Assembly (NCBI RefSeq): GCF_018687715.1
Contig: NC_056762.1
Span: 24,914,864 to 24,978,863 of the forward strand
Direction of reading: 5' to 3'
DNA length: 64,000 nucleotides
DNA from: Carya illinoinensis
Taxonomy: Eukaryota; Streptophyta; Magnoliopsida; Fagales; Juglandaceae
Shown: one piece after another, positions 35,836 through 47,274 of the stretch
Position numbering within the stretch: the first letter of the stretch is position 1
Layout: every line of letters starts with the position of its first letter
Translations under genes and position numbers: made by a program
Notes under the pieces: generated by a model
Database searches by the model: none
What the model was told of the DNA's origin: nothing
The model's input: only the letters and a program-made list of their open reading frames with translations

Positions 35836-36426
35836 TTAGAATGTGTCTATGTTTACATTCCGCAATGCCATTTTGTTATGAAGTTTCAATACAAGTACGT
35901 TCATGAATGACATCATGAGTTTGAAGATATGTTTGAAATTGATGAGAAAGAAATTCTTGTCCATTATTAGTGCGAATAATTTTAATAGTAGTATTAAATT
36001 GATTTTAGACAAGAGCAAAAAAATGCGTTAAATGAGTAAAAGCTTTAGAGTTAAAACGCATAAGATATATCTAAGTAGTACGAGAAAAATCATTAATGAT
36101 TGTGAGGAAATAATAAGCCCCACATAGAGAAGAACTATGATAGCCACCCAAATATCACAAAAAATGTGATTAAAATCAGAAACACTTTTATTTACATGAA
36201 TAGAAAAAGGTAATCTTGTGTTTTTAGATCGAGCACAAATGTCACAATCAGAGAGAATACACAGAGAATTAAAAATACTGGGAATAATAAAAGTGGAAGG
36301 ATGACCTAGATGTTGATGCCATAAGGTCTTATTGACAATGGATTGAGTAGTTAAAGCGAGAGAAGATTCAGGCATGTACATGTAGAGCCCATTATAAAGA
36401 TCACCCGCTTCAATCGGCCTCTTCAA
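35836..36426 (-). pseudogene. Copia GAG-pre-integrase and integrase core fragments
   Basis: The 36028-36426 frame reads LWHQHLGHPSTFIIPSIFN, then CDICARSKNTRLPF, the HHCC zinc-binding region of a Copia integrase, then FDHIFCDIW-like core sequence. The 35836-36018 frame continues the core in another frame. Confidence 0.85.
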
Positions 36427-36688
36427 TTGTGGGTCCTAAAATAAAGAAGTGTTTTTTTTAAGGCACATAAATAAACAAGTGTTAGATGAGAATAAAATGA
36501 CACAAGAGTTATGAAGGGTAATTTGGAAAACTAACAAAAGTTTAAAAGAGAAATTAGAGACAAAATAAACATTATGTAATATGAGAGAAAGAGAGAGAAC
36601 ACAAGTTCACATCCCTTCAACAGGAGCAACTTGACTATTAGGGAGTTGCACGTTGTGCTCGGAGACAATACTCCTCAGGTCGGCGAAA

Positions 36689-36693
36689 GGCAT
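36689..36693 (+). repeat. Target-site duplication of solo LTR 1, left
   Basis: GGCAT, repeated at 42075-42079. Confidence 0.8.
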
Positions 36694-36896
36694 TGTGATG
36701 ACCCTCTTTTACGTGTATTTTCACTAAATTGTTGTTTTTAATTTAATTAATATATTGGTTTATTTATTTTAAATTATTGTATTTTAATTGGTTTTTAATT
36801 TATTTGATGTTGTGTTTAATTTATTTTAATTTAATCGTTTTACGGTTTTAAAATCGTTTTCGGCGGATCTGTTTTTGGTTTTCGGAGTGAGGATTG

Positions 36897-37010
36897 GACT
36901 TCATTTCTTTTCTTTTCTCTTTTTCTTTTTCCCTTTTTCCTTTTCTTTTTCTTCTTTTTCTTTCTTTTCTTTCTTTTTCTTCTTCTTTCTTCCCCGTTTC
37001 CTCTCTCCCG
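36897..37010 (+). repeat. Polypyrimidine tract in LTR
   Basis: About 110 bases almost entirely T and C (CTTTTTCTTTTTCCC-like). It produces low-complexity frames on both strands. Confidence 0.9.
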
Positions 37011-37070
37011 CATGCTGCCCCTTCTTTTTCCCCTTATTGTCGATGCCACTTTGGCCGCCCATTGCGCTAC

Positions 37071-40000
37071 TGTAACAGCCCGCTAGAAATTCAATTAAGG
37101 AATTTCTATTGACTTTAGGAACCTCGTGAAAACTCTGTAAGTTTACACGAATCGACTAATCGCATAAATTTTAGCCTGTCAACATAGTTAGTGTTATCAC
37201 TCACTATGGTGCCAGAAATGCGATTTTAATTATTTGAGATAGTTAAAAGTGTTAGAATACATTATAGTCTACACCACTAGACTTAATTGAATATTTAGAA
37301 TTTTTCAGTACTAAGTTTATTACGTTTATTTTTGGAGTGAATAGTAACCTCGGTAAATGTACTGAGCGCAGTGTTTTCAAAATCATAGTGTGAAATGTCC
37401 AAATTAGGATAGCGATATTTTATTTGGACACTTGGCAAGATCTTAACCACATATAATGAATAGTATTAGATACTTGGCATAAAGAGAAACCATTAGATGG
37501 AATTGTGAAGGAAATCAAGGTGTGAGATCATGACACTTAAGCAAAATACACATTTGGAAAATATCTTAAGAATAGAGATTTAAAATACACATAGAAAGAT
37601 TTTAGCCACCTTACTCTTCCAAGTCTACTCCATATTTGGAAAATATATTGAACTGATTTTTATAGATATTATTAGATAGAATATTTTGAGATAATATTTT
37701 ATAGATATTTTGGGTAGGAGAAAACCACACTCAACTCTCAACTCCAGCCTTATCATCTCCCTTATCTCTTCCATAAGCATCTCCAGCCATCACCCACGAA
37801 ATTATCTTCATTTACACGTTTCTTTAAAAGAATATCAAACATTCTCTCTCGGACAGCTTTTAGGAGTTATTTTGCATGCCCATTTCGAAGCTGTTGTAAG
37901 TGTTTTATCATAAAGTCTCCTTCATATAAGTTGTTCCTTTTTGAGTCTAGTTTACATGGATATCTTATTTGCCCCATTTGAAAATCATTTGGTCAGTCAA
38001 ATATTGTGTAAACTATAGAAAGGTCATTCTGGGAGATAAACTGGAGAATATGTTATAGTTTGGAGTTTTTGACCAAGCTAATGGATAGATATTGGTCCGA
38101 AATTTTTATGGAGTATTGTTAACATGTATATATGACTATTGGTTGAGGATTTTTGCATGATTGAAGGTTTTGATGAAATATTTGCTTAGATTTAGAAACT
38201 TAGAAACTGGAAGAAGAAAAACAGTTTCTATTTTGAGAAAGTTTAACTCTTTGGTGGTCTAAACCTATTCTAATGACTTTGATAATTTTATTGGAGGATC
38301 CTAAGCATCTTATATACATGTTATATTATTATTTTGAAGATATTTGATATTAGTTTCAAAGATATGAAATTTTATGCAAAGAGATATTCAAATAAGCCAA
38401 AGTGTGGATGTTCTTGACTAAATTTATGTTTTGGTTAATTTTTAACCATGTGATCTTTAATTAAAAGCTTATATATGTTTTAGGACATCTTTTTAAACCA
38501 TGTGATGGTTTGGTTTGAAGATCACATATTTATAAGTCATAGATCAAAAGGTTGATCAAAACAAGTTGGAAACAAAAATCAATAGAAATAGCATATGAGA
38601 ATTTCGGCCCTATGGAGTTTTAATAGTTGTGATTAGTTTTAAATTTTTCTAAATTGATATTTGAGTTGAGGATAAAATTTACATGAGGCATGTAAATTTT
38701 GGTGACTTTTGGAGTTAGTATGCAAAATCCTTAAGTTATGGGTAAAACGGTCATTTTCCTACATGTAGAAAGTAAAATGGAAATGTTACTCTTTAAGTTA
38801 GTATTTTTCCATATTTCAAATTATTAGTGATTTAGTACTAACTTTTAGAATCACTAATTACAGTTCCTCGTGATCGCGCTTGAGGTTTTATAAGAAACGC
38901 GGAGATCGAGGTAAGTTAGCTTTTAACTTACTAGCAGTCTACTGTGTATGTGTGCTAAGTAAAGGAACTACAGTATATGTATATGTGTTATTATATATGT
39001 CATGCCATGCTAAGTTATCACGTAATTGTCTGTTATACAGAATTTATTCTGTCATCAGTTTTTATCTGTTACATAATATATTCTGTCATGTATTATTGTA
39101 CGTTACAAGTACGTTATGCTAAGTATGCCATCTATTACATGTATGTCAAGTCATGTAATATTCATTGTTGCAAGTATGTCATGTTAAATATGTTGTTTAT
39201 TATATGTTATGCCATGTTACGAAATGTTTCTCTCTCAAGTTGGTCATGTATTTCAAGTTATGTTCAAGTCAACTTTATGTAAAATACATGGGGCCACAAC
39301 AACTGTGGAGTATGTATTTAACTGCATTGAGTTTGTGTAGAATACATGGGGCCACAACAACTGTGGAGTATGTATTTACACGTAGAATACATGGGGCCAC
39401 AACAACTGTGGAGTATGTATTTTTCATGTTAAGTCAAGTTTATGTAGAATACATGGGGCCACAACAACTGTGGAGTATGTATTTAACTGCATAGTGATGT
39501 GTAGAATACATGGGGCCACAACAACTGTGGAGTATGTATTTTTAATGTTAAGTCAAGTTTGTGTAGAATACATGGGACCACAACAACTGTGGAGTATGTA
39601 TTTACACGTAGAATACATGGGGCTACAACAACTGTGGAGTATGTATTTTTCATGTTAATTCAAGTTTCAGAGCAAGTTCATGCTAAGTCAAGTTCAGTTC
39701 ATGATTCAATTTAAGCTATGTCAATTATGCTATGTTGTACGCTAAGTTATGCTTTAATTACTTATGAATTTGATTATGCATTTATGCTTTTACTGTCATA
39801 CATGCATCATTAGTCTGTATGGAAGTTTTTTGTTAACTTGCTGAGATTTGTAATCAAATCTCACTGTGGTAGTCCCAACTACCATTCCCCCCGAATGGTA
39901 GATCTTGTTACAGGACCTGAAGGAGGATCAGGAGCTGACCAATTAGACACAGTCGACTGAAGGACGGTGCGTCGTTAATGTTAATATAGTAGTTAAATTA

Positions 40001-40225
40001 CTACTTGTACGATGGAGTTGCATCTCTAGTACTTTGGGATATTTTCAGTTTGGTGCATAGTATTGCTAAAGAAAAAAATTATCCGCTGCGAATATTGCAT
40101 AATGTTAGATGCATGTTAGGATTATTGCATCTTATATGTCATGAACGGGGGCAGGTAACCTTGTGTTGCATGTCTCGACGCTTCAAATGTCCGTCCAATC
40201 CCAAACGGAATTTGGGGGCGTCACA
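37071..40225 (+). mobile_element. Solo LTR 2 (Gypsy-like), innermost insertion
   Basis: Begins TGTAACAGCCCGC and ends GGGGGCGTCACA. It is flanked by GCTAC at 37066-37070 and 40226-40230. At 3155 bp, with no protein domains, it is best read as a solo LTR of a large family. It shares terminal motifs with solo LTR 1 but not its body. It contains the hairpin array at 39283-39647 and a hairpin ACTACCATTC/GAATGGTAG at about 39881-39901. Confidence 0.87.
39283..39647 (+). repeat. Seven 36-bp hairpin-forming units in solo LTR 2
   Basis: Units start at 39283, 39341, 39386, 39448, 39505, 39567 and 39612. Each reads AATACATGGGGCCACA then ACAACTGTGGAGTATGTATT. The outer arms AATACAT/ATGTATT and inner arms CCACA/TGTGG pair around ACAAC. 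Units 1-5 are identical; unit 6 has GGGA and unit 7 has CTACA. Spacers fall into three types: TACACGT; an ACTGCAT type; and a CATGTTAAGTCAAGTTT type. Confidence 0.95.
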
Positions 40226-41740
40226 GCTACCGTCCGGTGGCTGTGTTGTACACCACCCCCACCATTCTCTTCCCCTTTCACCAGATTTCATCCCCACCAA
40301 TTTTCAGAGCTATCGGACCAACCGTTAGTCGCCACGAGCCCCTGGAAGTCACGGCACCTACTCTGTTTTTCCCCCTGTCGCCGGTTGCTTTCGCAGCTCA
40401 GAACCGCCCCTCGCCGGCGGCGTGGCCTACACCACTCACCCAATTTTCTTCCCCTCTCACCGGTGAATATCCCCACCAAGTTTCATCTCCATCCGAGCCA
40501 CCGTTAGCCACCATGAGCTCCTCCAAGCCACACGATTTTTCACCGATTCTGGCGCCGTCGCACCACCTCCGGCCACCATCTCTTCACAGCTTCTTCCCCC
40601 ACCTCTTGCCGACCTAAACCACCCATTTCTGGCCTCGATCCGTTGCCGAAGCAGCTCCCACAAGCTCAACTCCGATTTGAGCTTTATCCGCTTCCTTCGC
40701 CGTTTCCACCACTACACACGGCCAAAACTCGTTTCCTTTAACTTCATAAATATCTCAAGACCTTTCCCTATCAATTTCATGCCTTGGTTTGTTCCCGTTC
40801 GAAAGTGGGTAATTTATTACCCACGGCAACAATGTAAATTACACTATTACGTTGCTTTTCCTCCGCCGTTTGCAACGCCGCGAGCTTTTAAAAAATATCA
40901 TATAGCACTGTAAGTATTTTCCAAACCCTAATTTTAGATTTAAATATATTTTGCTCATTTAATAAATATTTACTGTTGGTTGGCTGATTCCGAACTGAGT
41001 CCGAGGAGTTTGGGGGTCGGATAGATGGAGGACGGAGTTGCTTGATTTTGTTGATTTATAGTTGGTTGGTTGTTTTGTGCATTGAATTTGTATTTACATG
41101 GTGCATGCACGTGCGTTTTATTTAATTTGAGAAAATCCTATTTTATTAGCGTAAGTGGATTTTCGAGTGCGTGTGTCTCACGAGCCCAAGCCGCGATGAG
41201 TTATTATCCCGGTAGAGCTCCTCTGGTCACTCGAGAGCGTAATATACTGAGTGACGTCCCCTGAGTTGTCGCTGGATGACGACGGGAGCGGGGGCTAGAA
41301 GATGCTTGGCTACGAACGTGCCGGGCGTAGAACTGGGCATCGCTCTACGCACCGACTCCGTGGCCCTTCGCTGGCAAGAGCTAGAGGATGCTTGGCTACG
41401 AATGCGCGGGGCGCGGAACTGGGCATCGCTCGTTTAGGTGTCACACGTGTGGTCGTTACCTGCGGTGTGGCACTGGAGCCAGGGTGTGCAGATAACCCCT
41501 AGGGGAGGTCATGGTGCATACAGATTAATTGGTTAATGGTTTGAGTTGGATAAGGGCCAAATGATACTTTTGCCATGATATTTGGAAAGGATATGTTTTT
41601 GGGCCAAATGAGATTTTTGGCAATTATGGTTTTATGGGACATGTGCATTACATTCTTCCATGCATGTTGTTTGAGTTAATATGTTTTTATCTAATGGTGT
41701 TTGGATTTTACTTACCTGTGGCACCATTTTTGGTACCGTA

Positions 41741-41809
41741 GATTTTGGTGCAGAGTTCGAGGAAGAGGAGGAGGCCGAGCCCGAGGATGCGGTTCCACCG
41801 GGGTGCTAA
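41741..41809 (+). other. Short acidic reading frame near 3' end of solo LTR 1
   Basis: Reads DFGAEFEEEEEAEPEDAVPP and ends GC-stop. The diverged copy at 62702-62770 keeps the same frame. Function unknown; it may be chance. Confidence 0.45.
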
Positions 41810-42284
41810 AATTAAATTTTAAGCTTTGTTATTTGGTTTAAAAATAACATTTGTGCTTTGTAATATTTTATCATATATGTTTTGAACAGTTTTGTATTAA
41901 ATAAGAAAAATTCTGGTACTTAATTATAACTTTCTTTATCCGCTGCGTATTTCTTTTTGCACATTTGTTGCTTTTACATACTTAACACTTGTCGATAGGG
42001 TGGTGACCCGTGTTGTCATCATCTGGACGTCTCGATTTTCCCGTGTCCGTGCGTGGAGATTTGGGGGCGTCACAGGCATCACGCGTGGTGGCATATATGG
42101 TGGCTTACGCTGCTGTCCACCACCTAGTGGTGGTGCCGATCGAAAAAAAAAAACTAAAGGAGGAAGTGGAAAGTGTGTTACCGATGAAGTGGGCTGAAGG
42201 ATTTGGGGAGGTGGTGAAGAACGACGATGCGAGCAAGGAGTAGGCCATATTGGCAGGGGGTAGAGATTAGTTAGGTTAATACCA

Positions 42285-42510
42285 TGTTAAAAACTGAGAG
42301 GGAGAGTGATTTTCATTCAGAACTGTATATTTATTTGTGTACCACTTTATAAATATATAGATATACAAGAGACTAAGTATGGAAACATGTATAAAAGGTA
42401 AGTAGACTAATTATATAAATTAGACAGATTCCTAGAATTAAGACGACATATTTTTTAGAGATGGAGAATTTGGAAAATATGGCAACTATCAATTTATGGC
42501 AACTGTCAAT
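42285..42510 (-). repeat. Copia 5' LTR
   Basis: Starts (plus strand) TGTTAAAAACTGAGAGGGAG like the other LTR. It is longer because GGCAACT-TCAAT is duplicated at its outer end. Many substitutions separate the two LTRs, so the insertion is old. Confidence 0.83.
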
Positions 42511-42594
42511 AGCATCTTTCTATCAAAACTAGGCCAAAATATGTTGGTGTTCGGAGAAATAATTGTTGTCCTTGTCCCGATGAATTCCAAATGC

Positions 42595-42795
42595 TTCGTT
42601 TGATTATACAAATAAGATAAAATGAGATAAAAATTGAAAGTTAAATAAAATATTGTTATAATAAAATTGTTTAATCTTATTTTTGTATTGAGATTTGAAA
42701 AAAGTTGAATTATTTTTTGTATTTTGTTTGAAAATTTAAGAAAATTGTAATGATTAGATAAGATAAAATGAGATAATTTGTGAAAATAAATAAAA
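42595..42795. mobile_element. MITE, family A copy
   Basis: Contains AAGATAAAATGAGATAAAAA, TTGAAAGTTAAATAAAATAT and GATTAGATAAGATAAAATGA, shared with the copies at 33756 and 44405. Confidence 0.6.
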
Positions 42796-43034
42796 CCTTA
42801 ATTTTATTATTTTTTAAAAATGAGAATATATTTTCTAAAATAGAAAATATAACAAAGAATAATGATTTTATTAACTAGAGAAAATAAAAAAAAGTCGTGG
42901 AATAACATGGCCCTTAGAGGACTCTCCATCTTAAAGGGCTCAACTGGAATGAGTAGTGTTTATCGGTATATCCACTCCATAATTCTTCGTAATTATTATA
43001 AATATTAATGGAAGTCCATTTATATATGCAAATG

Positions 43035-43206
43035 AAAAAATATAGTTGTAAGTATAATTGTTCACTAATCTGTGCACCAATATGATGTGATTGATCAAAA
43101 AGTAGATTTTATTGAAAACAGTGTTAATTTAAATTTTAAGTATGAATAAATCAGTATTGGTACACAGATTAATGTGCGACTGTACGTGTATGTAGCAAAA
43201 CTCTAT
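43035..43206. mobile_element. Palindromic MITE-like element
   Basis: The left arm CACTAATCTGTGCACCAATA and right arm TATTGGTACACAGATTAATG are inverted copies around an AT-rich middle. It ends GTATGTAGCAAAACTCT, like family C ends. Confidence 0.6.
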
Positions 43207-43246
43207 GCAAATATATTTCCTATAAGAGTATTAGTATCAATATAAG

Positions 43247-43907
43247 TAGGAGTGACATCATGTGATACGACTCGTGAATTCAACACAAACATGATACAAA
43301 ATTAGCGAATTTGAGTTTGATGTTAATAAGTTTGGCTCAAAACGGATTAACCCATTAAGACATAATTTATAAATGGGTCAACCCCATTTTGACATTGTTT
43401 AGATTTTATTTCAAAATTATAATTTTATTATTATTGAGTTATATTTCTCAATATACTTGTGTTTTTATTATTGAAATTATAATTTTGGACGTATGCTCAT
43501 ATTTATTATTGTAAAGTTTCTAGTATTGGTTTTATTATATGTTAAAATTTGAAAAATATTGATATCTTGTTGTTAGGTAGTCTAATTTATTTTTTAATAT
43601 TGTGATACTAATAAATATAGATTTTAACTTTTGTGTGAAATGATGTTAATCATATCAAATGGGTTATGCATGTTAGTTCAACCTATTTACATAAAACGAA
43701 TTTAAATAAGTTGTGTCGTGTTAACCTATTTTTAATTAATTATTAAATGGGTAACACGACCCGTTATCTAAATAGATCGAGTTAAGGTTTGAAAGTTTGA
43801 CACGTTTAACTTAACGGGTTTGGTTCGAGCTGGTTGATCCATATAATTAAATATTTATGATTTGACATGACACAAACTCGACTTGAAAACCCTTATTGTC
43901 ACCCCTA
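43247..43907 (+). mobile_element. hAT-like non-autonomous element (MITE), 661 bp
   Basis: Ends TAGGAGTGACA and (inverted) TAGGGGTGACA. It is flanked by AATATAAG (43239-43246) and AAGATAAG (43908-43915), an 8-bp duplication with one mismatch. It contains ACACGACCCGTTATCTAAAT and ACTTAACGGGTTTGGTTCGA, typical of a common plant repeat. No transposase. Confidence 0.78.
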
Positions 43908-43915
43908 AAGATAAG

Positions 43916-44400
43916 GGCTCTATGCCTCTTTCTCTCTCTCATATTCTTTTCCTTTTAGGCAAAATTCTATGACAACATATATACTAGAAAACAATAATAG
44001 GCTTCCCCCTAAGCCAATAAAGAAGTAACCAAGATTTAAAAATTAAGATTTTGAAAAACCTAAAACCTTGTTGGGATTTTATGCCAATTCAAGACTAATT
44101 TTTAATATATGAAAATTTAAATTATAGACTCAAATCGAAATCCTACTCTTGATCAAATTCTGCCATCCAATTTCTCATCTCCTCCCTATCAATGACACTT
44201 ATTATCCGTTCATTTTTTAATAGGATATAGTAAAAGTTTTTATAAATGTTAGAACATGAACTCAAAATGTTTGTGCAGTTTAGAAAAGGATGCCATTAAC
44301 AGGTGCATATAATAACTTATTTATTACACTCATTTATTGTATATTTTATTATTTTCATATAAATTTTTATTGGAAAGAGAAATAGCCTAATTTATTTTCA
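43916..44400. other. AT-rich intergenic DNA
   Basis: A CT run is at about 43926-43945. Nothing else is seen. Confidence 0.45.
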
Positions 44401-44404
44401 CATA

Positions 44405-44582
44405 TGAGATGAAATGAGTTGAGATAAATGTTGAAAGTTAAATAAAATATTATTAGAATATATTTTTTTAATATTATTTTTATTTTAAGATTTAAAATTT
44501 TTTATTTTATTTTATGTGAAAATTGAAAAAAGTTGTAATAATTAGATGAAATGAGAATGATTGTGAAAACAAACAAGATAGA
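44405..44582. mobile_element. MITE, family A copy
   Basis: Reads GAGATGAAATGAGTTGAGAT, GTTGAAAGTTAAATAAAATA and TAATTAGATGAAATGAGAAT. Confidence 0.65.
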
Positions 44583-44649
44583 TAACTGAATAGAGATCCA
44601 CTTTGACCAAAAAAAAAAAAACACTCAGCAATAAATAAAGTGAGTAGAG

Positions 44650-45035
44650 ATGTTCTTTAAGTTCTTGAACCAATTAAATAGTCTTATCCCATCCCATGCA
44701 GCCATACCATCTTATTTCATCTCATCACATCATATTTTCTTTTTAAACATCATCCAAATACAGATACTTTCAAATTAATCATTACAACTTTCTTAAATTT
44801 TCAAAAAAAGAAAAAAAAAACCAATTCTACATTTTCAAATTTCAGAACAAAAATTATATTCTAACAATATTTTAGTTTTATAATATTTCTATTTTTTATC
44901 CGACTTTTTCTATCTTCTTTCTCAAAATTCAATAAATACTTAACTCAAACTATCTTATTATTATTCACAAATCATCTTACTATTATTCACAAAATTATTA
45001 TCTCATCTCATCCCCAAAACATCCTCTTAACTCAA
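44650..45035. mobile_element. MITE, family A copy, opposite orientation
   Basis: Reads CATCTTATTTCATCTCATCA, ATCATTACAACTTTCTTAAA and TTATTATTCACAAATCATCT, the reverse complement of the family A pattern. Confidence 0.68.
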
Positions 45036-45374
45036 GAGAAAGATAAATCTTACAGCATTTACTATTATAGGTATAGGATTTTTGAAAAATGTCAACCTCA
45101 CATGATCATCCAATTCGATTAAGCAATTGAAAAGAATTTCACTTAAAGATAAACAAGTTTTAGCTTTATTGGAAAAACACGTTAAAGTATAACAAAATCA
45201 AATGTTGCAAATTGAAGAAGAATAACAAAAGTAATAAAATTACGAAAACTGAAACTCAAAATTTAAAAAATTTGAAAACAATAAAATCACAACATTATTT
45301 ATTATTCTAGAATTTGTCATTTCCATTCAAATACCACTGAATGGAAAACCATTTATTTTAGAAATACTTTAGTT

Positions 45375-45520
45375 ATAAATGGATTACACAGAAATAGTCT
45401 CGTAAACTAGTCTGATTTGATGTGATTTGTCAAATTATAAAATTATTTTTATTGTAAAATAGATTTAATGGATCAGATGAAACAATGTCAGTTTGTGAGA
45501 TTATTTTTATATAATTTTTT
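45375..45520. mobile_element. MITE, family B copy
   Basis: Reads GATTTGATGTGATTTGTCAA, ATTATAAAATTATTTTTATT and ATGTCAGTTTGTGAGATTAT, inverted arms as at 30168-30305. Confidence 0.68.
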
Positions 45521-46524
45521 TTTTATAAATGTAACAGTACTCTTAAAGTAGCAGCACTAAAAAAATGTATCGCAACAATTGTGTGACTAGAAGTGGAAAA
45601 ATCTAAGAGGACATTACTATTGGAGAAAGAGTAAAAGAGCAACTCATTTTTTGGGAAAAAAGTATAAAAACATAGTCCTATTAGAAGAGAAGTAATTATG
45701 AGACAAGCAAAATGACAATAGCTGATTTTGTGATCTATGTCCTTGATCTTCTTGATCCTTGAATTTTTCTTGTTAATGAAATGTGAAATAAGAAATGAGG
45801 AATAAAAGGGAAAAAGAAAAAGGAACATGTGAAGATCATAAGTATTTTCTCCAAACTGAATTGGGAGAATATCCTCCAAACCAGTCTATCAAATTGCCAT
45901 AATAGATTGAAAATATGTGTTCCATATAGAAGATCAAGTATTCATTTCTTCCTTATATGACACTAAGTACAAACTTACCAAAATTTATTAGGGATAAAAA
46001 AGAAAGAAAAGACATCGCAACAATTTCAAGACAGAATGCATTTTGCATTGTGGAAGACTAGTAGTGAATCATGATGAAAATCATAAAAATATATTTTGGA
46101 GTATTTATCGTGTATTTGGATAATTGATAGAATATATTGTTAAATATTTTAATATGAATATCAATATTTGGATTTTTAATTTTCTATGATCAACGATAAT
46201 AAATAATAGTTAAAACATGTACCTTTACCTTTTACAGTTATATGAAGAATCTAACATGATTATGAGAGAATGATCAACCTAACAACTTTACATTTGAGTA
46301 TCTCCTGATTACTAGAAGCACAATTATGCTGTCAGTGAAAACCCTTTAACCCCCATTGCTATTTATAGACTTATGACCATCATAAAATCTAGAAACATTC
46401 GTGTCTCACTATGACTAAATCTATAAGTATTCTTGTCTTATTGTAACTCATTAATTAATTATGTTTGAGTTAGTCTAAACCCATTAGGATATAAATATGT
46501 TGGATATAAAGTTTTAATAAAACT

Positions 46525-46567
<43 letters not shown>

Positions 46568-47270
46568 TCTATAGGAAAATGATTTTTTATTAATGTTTGT
46601 CAAGTATGACTTTTTATAATTAATTGACCCACTCGATATATGCCAATCGAATGAAGGTTTTGATGTACCCTATTGAGGCCGTAGACATATTAGAATGAGA
46701 AAACAACTTATTTCACAAAATATGAATGAACACTTTTGTAATTCTAAAGCAAATAGTATTTTCATTATAGAATCTGAATAATAATTAAAACTCAAAAGTA
46801 TGACCACTTATGACAGCTTACAATCAAAGAATTTAAATTAAAATCGAACTCAGAGTCAAACGAGACCAACTTCTAATAAAAATTTAAGAATAATGCGACT
46901 TGATCATTTGTTCATCGTTCAGATGATCATTTCGACGTGATACTACTGTGATGTCACGTAGTTTATTAAAAAAAAAATTAAATACAGAAATACAAAAGAA
47001 GTAGAGGAAACTTAAAGTTTTAGTATTTCTCTTTTTGTATTCTCAGATTCATTTTTTGTTTGAATATATATATATATATTCTTTTGTATTTTTTTTTTCA
47101 ATAAGCCAAATGTTAAGTTTTAGATGACTTAGTTATTTAGCTTAATATACTTAAAATCAAACTCTTAATATAAATTATTTTGTACATAAAAGTTCTAATT
47201 ATCTCAATTACTAATTACAATAACTAGAAATTAAACAATTTATGGAATTTTCACAAGTGAAAACTGAAAA
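45521..47270. other. AT-rich intergenic DNA
   Basis: Microsatellites (TA)n lie at about 46529-46566 and 47064-47080. The minus-strand 118-codon frame 45523-45879 is AT-driven and has no recognisable domain. Nothing else is supported. Confidence 0.45.
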
Positions 47271-47274
47271 GTCT

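Larger units (their letters stand above)
36694..42074 (+). mobile_element. Solo LTR 1 (Gypsy-like), interrupted by solo LTR 2
   Basis: Begins TGTGATGACCC and ends GGGGGCGTCACA, perfect TG...CA ends with a GGCAT duplication. Removing the nested element leaves about 2.2 kb with no retrotransposon proteins, as expected for a solo LTR. It has a pyrimidine-rich tract (about 36900-37000), a Pro-rich patch and, near its 3' end, the short frame DFGAEFEEEEEAEPEDA. A diverged copy lies at 62437-64000 on the other strand. Assignment to Gypsy is by end sequence and length only. Confidence 0.85.
34094..42510 (-). mobile_element. Decayed Ty1/Copia retrotransposon, split by nested LTRs
   Basis: Two LTR copies lie in the same orientation at 34094-34302 and 42285-42510. 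Internally on the minus strand come, in order: a primer-binding site TGGTAT next to the 5' LTR (42284-42279); a little unrecognised sequence; the nested insertion; GAG-pre-integrase and integrase fragments; reverse transcriptase and RNase H fragments; and a polypurine tract (TAAGGGGGAGTAT, complement of 34301-34313) next to the 3' LTR. The integrase-before-RT order is that of Copia. Without the nested insertion it is about 3.0 kb, so gag and other parts are deleted. Confidence 0.88.
33756..42536 (+). mobile_element. MITE, family A, split by the Copia element
   Basis: The left part (33756-34093) starts GGTCTGATTTAGATAATGAG and contains GAGTTGAGATGGTTTGTGAA. The right part (42517-42536) reads TTTCTATCAAAACTAGGCC. 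Its reverse complement GGCCTAGTTTTGATAG resembles the left terminus. The Copia element and its target duplication sit between them. Family A copies elsewhere begin GTTTGGATGTTAAGATGA or similar. Confidence 0.65.

Noticed and set aside
36840..37112. Lys/Arg/Glu-rich and Phe/Ser-rich frames
   Set aside because: They are produced by the polypyrimidine tract of the LTR.
39283..39647. CRISPR-like look of repeats with spacers
   Set aside because: The spacers recur as three types and vary in length, and the array lies inside a plant solo LTR with its own target duplication. No cas genes are near.
39165..39658. Open frames reading YMGPQQLWSMY repeatedly
   Set aside because: They are by-products of the 36-bp tandem unit. 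Frames shift between units and no start or gene context fits.
40005..40913. Proline-rich frames of 66-126 codons
   Set aside because: They lie in the body of solo LTR 1 and across its junction with LTR 2. Composition explains them, and the copy at 62437-64000 does not support a shared long frame.
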